Source: Heterohyrax brucei (Eukaryota > Chordata > Mammalia > Hyracoidea > Procaviidae). Taken from it: 64,000 nt of DNA. The notes below the pieces were generated by a model. It saw only the letters and a program-made list of their open reading frames with translations, did no database searches and was not told where the DNA came from. The DNA lies in the NCBI GenBank assembly GCA_028571685.1, contig CM053141.1:51706333-51770332 (forward strand), read 5' to 3'. Positions 1 to 10,613 of the stretch are shown here, piece by piece (position 1 is the first letter of the stretch; each line of letters begins with the position of its first letter). Made by a program: the position numbers and the translations under genes.

Positions 1-1354
1 TTGTTCCCCCTAAATTAATAAACATTTGTATTTTTAAATTTGTAATTTTAAATTCATCTTATGAATCTTTAATTCAAAGAGGATGTCTCTCTTAATTCCA
101 CTGGGTCCTCTCTAAATATTGGTTGGTTGCAAGGTTAAGCAAAGGTCCTTTTTTTACTAGACATAAATTGCTAGTCATAAATACTATTAGTAATAATAAT
201 GTTGTAGGTTCATATTTACCTCTTTCTCAGTATTATCATCAGTAGATTTCTTCTGTTTATGGAGAGTTTATACCTTCTTGCATAAATCTTTAAAATTTTT
301 CTATGTTTATCTGGTAGACAGCAGACAGGCATTTCCAACTTTGCTAGATTCACTTATGTCTGATTGAGAAAGTCAATCACTAATGCCACCTAGTTAGCAT
401 GCTACTCTCAGCAGCTGTGAACGATGCTGAAACACCCTTCATTCATATTAATATCGTCATTTTGTGTATGCTACTGAGCAGCGCCTGTTGGAACAGCTTA
501 AAAACAGAATGTAATTCAGCTGATTTAATTCCAATAAATTGGAAAGGTATATAGAAAACCAAAAGGAGTGTTTCTTTTGTTTTCTTTTGTTTCTTGTTAG
601 GTCTTTTCCTAAATACAAAGAAGTAAAATTTAAGAGACAGAGAATATCTAAGGCACATAAGAAACTCTAGATCCTATTCAATGAGTTATGATTACTTGCT
701 TATTTCCCATTAGTAAATTTGAACACAGATTGTAAAATATTAATCAGCTTCAGCTTGTGTTTGTCATACTGGACAGATGGAAACCTCAGACACAAATGTT
801 ATCAGTCATGAGTCAGGTCATTTGGAAGACTATCTTCTGGAGCTGGCAGGAGCTGAGCAGAGCTATAAGACAATTGTAATTGAACACTAGAAAGTATAGT
901 GATGTCATGGTTTAAGTTAGCTGAGACAGGTGGTCTTCAGGCTGCACCTTAATTCCCACACTTTTTTTCAGATCTGTCAGATAAAATTAATGACTGTCTC
1001 TAAACAGCAAATTACTGTTGCTTGGAGGTACAGAACAAATAACTTTGCAAGGTCACTGCATGTGAACACCACATACTTCATTAACCTCAGATTTACATAA
1101 TCAAGAGGGAAATGATGAATTTGAATTTGACATTGGAATTATACCACTGTATAATGGAAAAATAAAGAATTGGGACCATTGTATATAAATATAGGAAAAC
1201 GAATAAATTGCCAAAAGACATAAATAATATTAGGACAAGAAATCTGAGTCTCAGAGTTATGGTTAAGAAATCAGACCTGTAGAAGTTACTGAGGGTCGTA
1301 TCCTCAAGGTGTTTATACATCCATAAATTACCTTTGTTGCTGTCATTGTATGCT
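1..1354. other. Unassigned A+T-rich DNA
   Basis: I recognise no gene, RNA or repeat family here. Open frames at 443-658 and 1093-1392 (minus strand) are low-complexity and hydrophobic, with no known motif. It could be unique intergenic or intronic sequence, or repeats too old to recognise by eye. Confidence 0.5.
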
Positions 1355-2249
1355 GTCAAGCCAGTGCCTACCCTGAGCAATTTTATGCACAACAGAAGGA
1401 AACAACACCTGGTTCTGCCCCATACTTACAAGCATTGCTGTTGGAGCCCACAGTTGGAGCCTCTGTGTTAATCCGTCTCATTGAGGGTCTTCTTTTTCAA
1501 TGATGCTCTGCTTTTCCAAGTCTGATGTCCCCCAGGGACTAGTCCCTCCTGATAACATGTCCAAAGCATGTGAGAGGAAGTTTTGACATCCTTGGTTTAA
1601 AAGAGAATTCTGGCTTTACTTCTCACAAGATGAGTTTTTCACTCTTATGGCAGTCCATTGTAGGTTCAAAATTCTTTGCCACTATCACAATTCAAAGGAG
1701 TCAATTCTCCTTTCGTTTCTCTTATTTGTCATTCAGCTTGTGTTTAAATATCAAACAAACTAAAATACGATGGCTTCAGTCAGATGCACTTTAGCCCTCA
1801 AAGTGGTATCTTTGCTTTTGAATACCTTAAAGAGGCCTTTTGCAGCCGATTTGCCCAATGCAATAGGTTTGATTTCTTGACTTCTGCCTCTGTGGAGATT
1901 GATTGTGGATCCAAGTAAAATGAAATTCTTGACAACTTCAAACTTCCCTCCATTTATCATGATGGCATTGATTGGTTCAGTTTTGAGGCTTTTGATTTTC
2001 TTTATGTTGAGGTATAATACATATTGAAGGCTGTAGCCTTTAGTCTTCACCAACAAGTTCTTCAAAGTGTTTGCTTTTCAGGAGAATAAAGTTGTGTCTT
2101 CTGCACATGATAGGTTGTTCCTTGAGTCCTGATGCCCCATTCTTCATACAGTTAAGCTTCTCAGATTATTTGCTCAGCATGCAGATAAAACAAGTACAAT
2201 AAGAGGATATACCCTTCCCGATTTTAAACCATGCAGTATCCCCTTTTCT
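1355..2249 (-). mobile_element. RTE-clade LINE, 3' portion (split by L1)
   Basis: This is the antisense 3' part of an RTE (BovB-related) LINE. It holds the family's recurrent antisense blocks: 'gttggagcc', 'gggactagtccctcctgataacatgtcc' (read in two parts), 'ttgattgtggatccaagtaaaatg' (likewise) and 'gttgaggtataatacat'. The minus-strand frame 1760-2065 encodes a relic of the region after the RT active site (residues FILLGSTIN and ALGKSAAKGLFKVFKSKD). The YADD site near 2100 is degraded. The element stops at 2249, where an L1 inserted, and resumes at 9445. Confidence 0.85.
2234..2249. repeat. Target-site duplication, left copy (full-length L1)
   Basis: The 16-bp sequence cagtatccccttttct recurs exactly at 9445-9460. 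Both copies are RTE sequence and the RTE reads continuously across them once the L1 is removed, so they bound one target-primed insertion. Confidence 0.93.
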
Positions 2250-3282
2250 TTTTCTTTTTATTTTTTATTAAACATGACAGTGAAAATGTTTCCCGTATAA
2301 ATCAACATACCCACCTATATGCAGCTTCCACTGCTCTCCCTGTCTGGTGACAGCACACATTTCCTCTCTGCTCCATACATGTCTCATCCTCCCAACAGCC
2401 TCCTTTCCCCTCCTCTCCATCCACTCTCCTTCCTCCAGCCAGAGGTCAGCAGGATGATATCCTATAGATGTATAGAACCATAAAGTGCAACCAATATATG
2501 GTCACTCTGCATTGCCAAGTCCAATCCATTCTTGTCCAAAGAGTGGACCTTCATTATAATGTATGGGTAAGGGTAGCATCAACGCCGGGGGCCATGCTCT
2601 CAGGGGAACCCTGAAACCGCTGGACCATCAATTGAGGTCTTTTAGTGGAGATCTCATGATGCACCCCGTTTTATTCCTGTGTTGCCAGTGAGACTCAACC
2701 TAGTGAGTTCCATCGTGGCTATCACTGGTGGTGGCCGGGCACCATCCAGTTCTTCCAGTCACAAGTTGATGAAGGCACCCACTATGTGGGTCTCTCTGTC
2801 TTCTAGGTTGTCTTTACCCCATGTCATTTTGTTCCTCGGTGAGCATCCGTTCCTGCAGAGTTGGGACCATTTGCTGTGTCCTCGGATGGCAGCTTGGCAG
2901 CCTTTAAGACCACAGATGCCGCTCACCAATGTGGGGTGCAGAGAGCCCTCTTAGCAAAACGCTATTTGTGCCAATTGGCCTCGATTTCACCTAAGAGCAT
3001 GGTCCCTTGCCCCTTGCCCCAGCTACTCTATCCTTGCAATATTGGGTTAAGATGGAAGGAGTACTCAGATTATGCTGAAGTCCTCTTAATGTTGTTCTTG
3101 TTTCTAATGTGTGCTATCACCACTTTCTCCCAACCAGATTTCTAGCAACTATCTAAACTAAACCGTCCCCCGCTCACCCTCCCTCCCTCCTGTCCCTTGC
3201 AGCTGTCAGAGTCTTTTCTTCTATACACAAGTCTGTTTTTCAGATCTTATGATAGAGCTCTCATACCATATTTGTCCTTCTG
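2250..3282 (-). other. L1 3'UTR and A-rich tail
   Basis: This is the non-coding 3' end between the ORF2 terminus and the TSD. The same sequence occurs as an isolated insertion at 39206-39997 and, more diverged, at 20809-21498, 24550-25381 and 50515-50898, which identifies it as the L1 3' end. A G-rich stretch (plus strand: C-rich near 3165-3200) lies just after ORF2, a common feature of mammalian L1 3'UTRs. Plus-strand open frames at 2679-3145 are shadows. Confidence 0.88.
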
Positions 3283-6200
3283 TCATTGACTACTTTCACT
3301 CAACATAATGTCTTCCAGTTGAAACCAGGTTAGGAGATGTTTCCTGGAATCATCGTTATTCTTTATCATTCCATAGTGCTCCATTGAGTATATGTACCAT
3401 AGTTTACCTATCCATTTTCTGTTGTTGGGCATTTGGGTTGATTCCATCTTTTTGCTATCATGGACTGTGCTGCGATAAACATTCTCGTGCATGTGTCCAT
3501 TGCTGTGAAAGGCCTTGATTCTGTAGGATATATTCCAAGTAGTGGAATTACCGGGTCAAATGGTATATCGATATCCATTTTTTTAAGGAAGCGACAGATT
3601 GCCTTCCAAAGAGGCTGGACCACTTTGCAACCCCACCAACAGTGTAGGAGGGTTCCACTTTCTCCACAGCCTCTCCAGCATTTGTTGTTTTGTGTTTTCT
3701 GGATCATGGCCAATCTTGTTGAGGTGACATGGTATCTCATTGTTGTCTTGATTTGAATTTCTTTAATAACTAAAGATCGTGAACATGTCCACATGTGTTT
3801 TTTGGCTGCCTGGATCTCCTCTTTAGTGAAGTGTCTGTCCATCTCCTCTGCCCATCGCTTAATGGGATGGTTTATCTTCTTCTTCTTGATATTTTCTAGT
3901 ATCTTATAGATTATGGAGATCAGGCGTTGGTCTGACATAGAGTTGCCCATTCTGTGGGTGTTCTTTTAATTCTATTAATAAAGTCTTTGGATGAGCCAAA
4001 ATGTTTGATTCTTAATAGTTTATCTATTTTCTATTATCTATCCATTTATCTATTTTCTCTTCTGTTGATTGAGGTTTCTTTGACAGATTTTGGAGTCTGT
4101 CCTCATTGTGTATCAAAACTTCCATCGTTGTTCCTACCTTTTCTTGGATGAGCTTTATCTTTTCAGGTTTCATATTTAGGTCTTTTATCCAGTTGGAGTT
4201 GGTTTTTGTATACGGTGTAAGATACAGATCTTGATTAAGTTTATTGCAGATGGATAACCAATTTTGCCAGCACCATTTGTTGAAGAGACTGTTATTACCC
4301 CAGTATAATGTCTTAGGGCCTTTGTGGAATATCAACTGTTCATAGGCAGATGGTGTCATCTCTGGGGTCTCAATTCTGTTCCATTGATCAATCTGTCTGT
4401 CCTTGTACCAGTACCAGGCTGTTTTGACCACTGTGGCAGTGTAGTATGTTCTAAGGTCGGGTAATGAGAGGCCTCCCAGTGTGTTCTTCTTCTTTAGTAG
4501 GACCTTACTTATCCGGGCTTCTTCCCTTTCCAAACAAAATTGGTGATTTGTTTCTCCATCTCATTAAAAAATGATGCTGGAACTTGTATTGGGATTGCAT
4601 TGTATAAATAAATTGCTTTGGGTAAAATAGACATTTTCACAATGTTAAGTCTTCCTATCCATGAGCAGGGTAGGTTTTTCCATTTATCTACGTCTCTCTT
4701 AGTTTCTTGTTGTAAGGGCTTGTAGTTCTCTTTGTAAAGGTATGTTGTTTCTCTGGTTAGATTAATTCCTAGGTACTTTATCTTCTTAGGGGCTATCGTA
4801 AATGGTATTGATTTAATAATTTCCTCCTTAACAGTCTCGTTGATAGTATAAAGGAAACATACTGATTTACTTATGTTTATCTTGTATCCTGAAACTTTGC
4901 TGAACTCTTCTATCAGTTTGAGTAGCTTACTTATAGACTCCTTGGGGTTCTCTGCATATACAATCATATCATCTGCAAACAGGGAGATTTTAACTTCCTC
5001 TTTGCCAATGCAGGTGCCCTTTATTTCTTGGTCTTGTCTAATTGGTCAGGCTAGAAATTCTAGCACAATATTGAATAGGAGAGGTGACAGTGGGCATCCT
5101 TGTCTAGTTCCTGATCTCAGGGGAAAGTCTTTCAGTCTCTCTCCATTCAGGATGATGTGGGCAATTGGCTTTGTATAAATGGCCCTTATTGTGTTGAGGA
5201 ATTTGCCGTCTATGCCCATTTTGCTAAGAGTTTACAGCATGAATGGGTGTTGGACTTTATCAAATGCCTTTTCGGCATCAATGGACAAAATCAGGTGATC
5301 TTTGTCTTTTGTGTTATTTATGTGGTTAATCACATTAACTGTTTTCCTGATGTTGAACCAGCCTTGCATCCCTGGGATGAATCCCACTTGGTCATGATGG
5401 ATTATTTTCTTGATATGTTGTTGTATTCTGTTGGCAAGAATTTTGTTGAAGATTTTTGCATCTAGGTTCATGAGTGATATCGGTCTGTAGTTCTCTGTCT
5501 TTGTTGGATCTTTCCCTGGCTTAGGTATCCGGGTTATGCTGGCTTCATAGAAGGAGTTTGGGAGTACTCCATCCCTTCCTATACTGTGAAATAGTCTCAA
5601 TAGTATTGGGGATAATTCTTCTCTAAATGCTTGGTAGAATTCTGCCGTGAAGCCATCTGGGCCCGGACTTTTTTTGGTTGGCAGTGTTTTGATGACCTTC
5701 TCAGTCTCTTCCTTTGTGATGGGTTTATTAAGTTGTTCTGCTTCATGTTGTGATAATTTGGGTAGGTGGTATGAGTCAAGGAATTTGTCCATTTCCCCTA
5801 GGTTTTCAAATTTGTTAGAGTCGAGTCTTTCATAGTATTCTGTTATGATATTTTTGATTTCTGTTGCATCTGTGGTAACAACTCCCTTCTCATTTCTAAT
5901 TTGGTTTATTTGTTTCCTTTCCTGCTTTTCTTTAGTAAGTTCAGCCAGTGGTTTGTCAGTTTTGTTGATCTTTTCAAAAAACCAGCTTTTGGTCTTTTCA
6001 ATTTTTTCAATTGTTTTTCTATTCTCTAATTCATTTAGCTCTGCTCTAATCTTTATGATCTCCTTTCTTCTGGTGCCCAAGGGTTTCCTCTGTTGTTCTC
6101 TTTCTACTTGTTCAAGCTGTAGAGTTAGTTCCTTGATTTGGTTTCTTTCTTCTTTCCAGATGTGTGCATTTATGGAGATAAACAGACCTCTGAGCACTGC

Positions 6201-7076
6201 TTTGGCTGTATGCCATAGGTTCTGGTAGGAAGTGTTTTCGTTCTCATTGGAATCCATGAATTTCTTTGATTCATCCCTGATTTCCTGTATAACCCATGTT
6301 TTTTTGAGCAAGATGTTGTTCAGTTTCCAAGAGTTCCACTTTCTCTCTCTGTTTTTTCTGCTATGGATTTCAACTTTTATGGCTTTATGATCTGAGAAGA
6401 TTCTTTACAGTAATTCAGTGGTGTGGATTTTGTTGAGCATTGCATTATGGCCTATCACGTGGTCAATTCTGGAGAATGTTCCATGTGCACTGGAGAAGAA
6501 GGTGTAGTTGTCTGCTGATGGGTGGTAAGTTCTGTATATATCAATGAGGTTTAGTTGGTTAATTGTGGCAATGAGGTCTTCTGTATCTTTACTGAGCTTT
6601 TTTCTAGATGATCTGTCTAGTAATGAGAGTGGAGTGTTAAAGTCTCCCACTATTATTGTGGAGTCATCTAACTCTCTTTTGAGCATAGTCAGTGTTTCTT
6701 CGACATATTTAGGTGCTCTGACATTAGGTGCATAAATGTTTAATATAGTTAAGTCTTGCTTGTGTACAGAACCTTTCAGCAATAAATAGTGTCCATCTTT
6801 GTCCACGATGGTGGATTTGACATTAAAATTGATTTTGTCTGAGATTAGAATTGCCACTCCTGCTCTTCTTTGTTCATTGTTAGCTTGATATATATTCTTC
6901 CATCCTTTAATTTTCAGTTTGTTCCTGTCTTTAGGTCTCAAGTGAGTTTCTTGTAGACAACATATGGATGGGTCGTGTCTTTTGATCCAAGATGACACTC
7001 GGTGTCTCTTTCCTGGAGCATTGAGTCCATTCACATTCAACGTAATTATTAATAGGTATGTGTTCACTGCTACCAT
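3283..7076 (-). pseudogene. L1 ORF2 (endonuclease/reverse transcriptase), disrupted
   Basis: ORF2p nicks target DNA and reverse-transcribes the L1 RNA onto it. The ATG is at 7076-7074. The APE-type endonuclease shows N14 (LNVNGL), E43 (LQETHL), Y115 (NIYAPN), D145 (GDFN) and SRIDH at 202-206. An in-frame TAA (6407-6405) falls just before the SDHK motif that carries the catalytic His. The RT keeps [40 protein letters not shown] and the active-site FADD (about 4975-4990). Further stops are TAA at 5234-5232 and TGA at 5048-5046, the latter a CGA-to-TGA change. A one-base deletion near 4516 shifts the frame. More shifts lie near 4024 (a short local duplication), 3930 and 3430. The C-terminal zinc knuckle CWRGCGESGTLLHCWWGC (CX3CX7HX4C) is intact. 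Frames before 4509 are otherwise continuous, so decay is modest. Confidence 0.95.
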
Positions 7077-7348
7077 TGTGATATGTTTATTTGTATGTTG
7101 ATGTTTTCTCTGTTGTTCTTATTAGTCTGTTCTGGGACACTCTTTTTTGTGAGTTGATTTTTCACCTTTTTCAGATCTGGTTTTATAGTTGTTGAGACTC
7201 GTGAGTTAGATTTCTTGAAATGGTATGATACAACTTTGTTGTGCTTTATAGCTGCCCCTATGATCTTCCTTAATAAACTATATATAAACCCAATTTTAAT
7301 TACTAACAGTCTTGTCATCTTCCTCTCCATCTGGAAGGACTGTAACAA
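7070..7348 (-). CDS. Small open frame in the L1 inter-ORF spacer (92 aa)
   Basis: An open frame of 92 codons lies between ORF1 and ORF2. It starts 150 bp after the ORF1 stop, and its TAG overlaps the ORF2 ATG in the heptamer ATGGTAG (7076-7070). The predicted peptide is basic (many Lys/Arg, e.g. KKVKNQLTKKS) and has no domain I recognise. The spacer is 422 bp, much longer than the few dozen bases in human L1. The overlap could suit termination-reinitiation onto ORF2, or it may be chance. Nothing in a single copy shows that it is translated. Confidence 0.35.
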   Translation of the reverse strand: MLQSFQMERKMTRLLVIKIGFIYSLLRKIIGAAIKHNKVVSYHFKKSNSRVSTTIKPDLKKVKNQLTKKSVPEQTNKNNRENINIQINISQW

Positions 7349-7498
7349 CTGTAGTACATCCCTCTTTTTATTATGATGACACCATAGTTTTCATGATGAT
7401 CACTGGATTGCTTCTTTCCAAATCAAAGCTGTGATTTACTTTGGAGCCTTCCCTAAATGAGTAGAGTATTGAGTAGTGTGTCATTCTAAAATATAAAG

Positions 7499-8458
7499 TT
7501 AGTGGTTTCGTTCTTCTAAGCCAGAGCCAAGAACTTCTTTCAGTATTTCTTGTAGTTTGGGTTTGGTTTTTACAAAGTCTCTGAGTTTCTGTTTATCTGG
7601 GAATGTCTTAATTTCATTTTCGTATTTGAAACATAGTTTTGCAGGATTTATAAATCTTTGTTCCAAGTTCTTCTCCTTCAAGGTTTTGAATGTGTTGTGC
7701 CACTGTCTCCGTCCCAGCATGGTTTCTGCTGAGAAATCTGACGAGAGCCTACAGGGTTTCCCTCTGAATGTTAGCTTTGCTTTGAGTCTTGGTGCCTTTA
7801 AGAGTTGCTGCTTATGTTTCATTTTGTTAAGCTTGATTATAATATGTCTTGGAGTCTTTCTTTTGAGATCTACATTGGGTGGCATATGATATGCATCTGA
7901 GATGTCTATATACTCTTCCTTCATGATTTCTGGGAAGTTTTCTTTCAGCAGCTCAGCAACGATACTCTCTGTGTTCTCAGGTGTCTCCCCCTGTTCAGGG
8001 ACTCCAATTAATCGAAGATTGTTCCTCTTAATAGAGTCCCACATGCTTCTTAATGTTTCCTCATTTTTCTTGTTTCTTTTTTCTGATTTCTGCTCATAGA
8101 TGCTGGCATACAAAGCTCTGTCTTGCAAGTCAGAAATTCTTTTTTCCATTTGTTCCATTCTGTTTTCTTGGCTTTGCATGGAAGTTTCTATGTCTTTGAT
8201 TTTGTTCTTGATCTGTTGGATTTCAGAGTACTGGTGTTCCATCAGATCGAACAGCTTGCTTAATTTTTCATTTTGTTCTGCTGCATTTTGTATAAGGTCT
8301 AGAAGGGCTCTGTATATAATCAATTTGTATTCACTTCCTGATGCTTTCATAAAAGTTTCTTCATCTGGAAAACTCCTTGGTTGCTTTGTTTGGGAGCCTT
8401 CTGAAGCCATGGGTGATTTCTTGTATGCCACAATTGTCTGTTGCTTTTTGGGTCCCAT
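7499..8458 (-). CDS. L1 ORF1 protein (RNA-binding chaperone), intact
   Basis: This is an uninterrupted 319-residue frame ending in TAA, close to the 338 residues of human ORF1p. The protein trimerises, coats L1 RNA in cytoplasmic particles and acts as a nucleic-acid chaperone. A basic N-terminus leads into a long heptad-rich coiled coil (about residues 45-135). The RRM follows, opening with NNLRLIGVPE (146-155) and containing TPRHIII (202-208). The C-terminal domain (about 240-310) has DFSAETMLGRRQW and DKQKLRDFV, matching conserved ORF1p blocks. The ATG at 8458 is the first one after the 5'UTR in this frame. Expression would depend on the L1 5'UTR promoter. It is intact while its partner ORF2 is broken, so at most it could act in trans. 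Confidence 0.93.
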   Translation of the reverse strand: MGPKKQQTIVAYKKSPMASEGSQTKQPRSFPDEETFMKASGSEYKLIIYRALLDLIQNAAEQNEKLSKLFDLMEHQYSEIQQIKNKIKDIETSMQSQENRMEQMEKRISDLQDRALYASIYEQKSEKRNKKNEETLRSMWDSIKRNNLRLIGVPEQGETPENTESIVAELLKENFPEIMKEEYIDISDAYHMPPNVDLKRKTPRHIIIKLNKMKHKQQLLKAPRLKAKLTFRGKPCRLSSDFSAETMLGRRQWHNTFKTLKEKNLEQRFINPAKLCFKYENEIKTFPDKQKLRDFVKTKPKLQEILKEVLGSGLEERNH

Positions 8459-9444
8459 GTGAGTATGTATAGGCTGGAAGAGGTACTGCGAGGATGGATT
8501 GCAAACGTTTCTCTAGGCTGTCTTAAAATGTAAAGCAAAAGATATCTGACCACTTCACAAGTCAGTTAGGTTTTCAGGTGTAGAGGTCCCTCTTCTCAGC
8601 TGATAAAGTAAGTGCCACTATATCCAACCCCTGATGATAACAAACTAGTTCAGAATACAGCAATGCTACTGCCCTGTTGGCCTCTGCTGACAAGGCCTAG
8701 CCTTAGCTGACACTGCGTCGAGTACTGGTTTTGTGATAGGAAAGCGCTCTCCTGTGGGCAGGCTCTGGCTCCCAAGCTAAGAATTAGGTCCAGCTGCGGC
8801 CACCGCATCCAAGATGGCGTCCTCCACACAGGCAGCAGACAGAGGGGCTAAAGGTGCCAAAAGGTAGTGATTCCTCTGCTTCTGTTGCAAGGCCTGCAAT
8901 GCAACGTAGGTTGCACTGGGAAAATTACTGCTTTTCTGTCAGAGAAGCGCTGTCCTCCCAAGCTAAGAATTAGGTCCCACTAAAATCTCGATACCAACAT
9001 GGTGTCTTGCACACTTTCCACAAAGCTCCACACAAACCCTGCTGAGGCAGCTGCAAAATGAAAGGCTCAAAGTGGCTAGATTAACAGAGTCCCAAGCCTG
9101 GCTCTCAGAACATGGGAATTTCACTTGCCTATACCCCCAGCAGCCCGTCTGAGTCCAACTGCCAGGCAAGACCCAGCTCCGCCCGCCAGTCGAGACAGAG
9201 GGAAAAAAAGTCACAGTGGTGCGTTTACCTTCCGTCTGTGAGAGCCGGCGCTAGCCAGGAACGGGAGTCAGCGACAGAGAGGAGGTTTTTCGCTGAGTGG
9301 TATGAAGTCCCAATTAACAGCCCTGCGCCGTGTCCTGAGGCTGATTAGGTGATCAGAAGGCTCTGTTTGATTATCAATTCAGGTCTTGGTTTCCAGAGGG
9401 ATATAAGGAGACGTGTGCTTAGTCCCCCACCTTGACTCTGCCTC
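8459..9444 (-). promoter_or_regulatory. L1 5'UTR / internal promoter region
   Basis: This 986-bp leader is richer in G+C and CpG than its surroundings (especially 8780-9350) and starts exactly at the right-hand TSD. Two diverged tandem units can be seen: 'caaggcctg/ag' starts at 8691 and 8888, and 'ccaagctaagaattaggtcc' at 8772 and 8958. Unit 1 holds a YY1-like ccaagatggcg (8809-8819; gccatctt on the element strand); unit 2 holds the relic accaacatggtg (8993-9004). L1 5'UTRs are known RNA polymerase II promoters, and the YY1 role is inferred from human L1. Confidence 0.75.
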
Positions 9445-9460
9445 CAGTATCCCCTTTTCT
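9445..9460. repeat. Target-site duplication, right copy (full-length L1)
   Basis: A perfect 16-bp match to 2234-2249. It marks the 5' end of the L1 and the point where the interrupted RTE sequence resumes. Confidence 0.93.
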
Positions 9461-9690
9461 GTTAAAATGACTTTCTCTTGGTTTGTGTACAGGTTCTGCA
9501 CAAATACAACCAGGTGTTCTAGAATTCCCACTTCTCACAATGTTATTCATAATTTGTTAAGATCCACACAGTCAAATGTCTTCACATAGTTAGCAAAACA
9601 TAGGTAAACATCTTTCTTGTTCTTTTTTGTTTGGCTGTTTTTTGTTGTTTTGGATTTTTTTTGCTTTTAGTCAAGATCCAATAATTGCCT
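9445..9690 (-). mobile_element. RTE-clade LINE, continuation after L1
   Basis: The RTE left at 2249 continues here. Blocks such as 'gttaagatccacacagtc' and 'cataggtaaacatctttctt' are the antisense of the RT region upstream of the active site. It ends near 9690 (5'-truncated). The stretch 9691-9775 is unassigned. Confidence 0.83.
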
Positions 9691-9857
9691 CTAGGAATGA
9701 AAATTCATTTCATTCAGAGCTGATGTATCTAAAGGCCAGGAGGATATGATGGTACATATGTTTGGCTTTGGCATCTGTCTTGGTCATCTAGAACTGCTTT
9801 AATAGAAATACCACAAGTGGATGGCTTTAAAACGAGACACTGTATTTTGCCACAGTC

Positions 9858-9897
9858 CCATCGGACCCCACTCTACGGCACTTGGCTTGGTGGCCCA
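9858..9897 (+). mobile_element. Tail-only SINE/RTE insertion within the LTR
   Basis: About 40 bp containing ctacggcacttggcttgg, the 3' tail type of an AfroSINE/RTE element, lies where the related LTR at 34267-34797 has nothing comparable. The boundaries are uncertain and no convincing TSD is seen. Confidence 0.5.
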
Positions 9898-10079
9898 TAG
9901 GCTAAAAGTCCAAACTCAGGGTGTCAGCTCCAGGGGAGGGCTTTCTCTGCTGGCTCTGGAGGACGGTCCTTGTGGTAAATCTTCTACTGGACTAGAAACT
10001 TCAGATGTGCAGATACCCCAGACCTTTCCAAAAGGGTACTTAGCTTAGCTTCCATCACTGCTTTTTTCCTTGATGGTAT

Positions 10080-10613
10080 TTTCAAGGTTAGCTAGGGAAC
10101 CTGATCTCTGCTGCCACATGTTAACACATTTTACTCCAGAATCTAACATTTTCTAGGGATAACAAAGGTCGTTCTTTGCATTATAGAATACACACAGTAT
10201 TGATAAGATTGTCAGGGGAACCTGATCTGCCACATATCAACAGCTCTCTCTGGCTGTTTGTGATGCAGATGTGGGTTCTTCCTGGCAGTTATGATGCAAA
10301 TAGAACATTTCCTCACGGAAGTTGTAAGGGGGCTTTGGTGGTCTTGGGCCCAATCAGAAGCCAAGTTACTAATTCCTTGTTCCATCTATGACATCACCCC
10401 CTGTCTTTGCCTATAAAAAGCTCTGTCCAAAATCTATGTGGGGTCTTTTTCTACTCCTAGAGACTAACCCATTCCCTCTTTGGAATGTACTTTCCCTTAA
10501 TAACCTTTACTTCGTTTGGTACTGAAAAGGATGCATCCTCATGGCTTTGGGGGAAGGGGATCACAGTTTGCCACCCATCAGGAGACCAAATTTGCTAGTT
10601 CCATCTTGGGAAC
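10080..10613 (+). mobile_element. Probable ERV1-like LTR nested in the MaLR LTR
   Basis: About 530 bp absent from the related LTR. It has a promoter-like plan on the plus strand: CCAAT-type cccaatcag (10349-10357) and a TATA box ctataaaaag (about 10411-10420), then a putative polyadenylation region near 10496. A phrase 'ggaacctgatct...gccacat' occurs twice (about 10094 and 10215), suggesting an internal duplication. The family is not identified and no TSD is clear. Confidence 0.5.

Larger units (their letters stand above)
2250..9444 (-). mobile_element. Full-length L1 retrotransposon
   Basis: A complete L1 of about 7.2 kb on the minus strand. In order it has a ~1-kb 5'UTR (8459-9444), an intact ORF1 (7499-8458), a 422-bp inter-ORF spacer, a disrupted ORF2 (3283-7076), a ~1-kb 3'UTR and an A-rich tail seen as T-rich plus-strand DNA at 2250-2275. 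A perfect 16-bp TSD and few ORF lesions indicate a fairly recent insertion. It landed inside an older RTE LINE. It cannot move alone because ORF2 is broken; its intact ORF1 and complete 5'UTR are the best-preserved parts. Confidence 0.95.

Noticed and set aside
2679-3145. Two overlapping plus-strand frames as a possible gene
   Set aside because: They lie in the L1 3'UTR, and the same DNA recurs at 39206-39997 without the frame.
3408-8462. Plus-strand open frames at 3460-3756, 3954-4151, 4873-5178, 5157-5465, 5647-6228, 7557-7889, 7902-8462
   Set aside because: They are antisense shadows of L1 ORF1/ORF2, whose minus-strand frames carry the conserved motifs.
8963-9348. Overlapping frames in G+C-rich DNA as a host CpG-island gene
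   Set aside because: The segment is the L1 5'UTR, ending exactly at the TSD.
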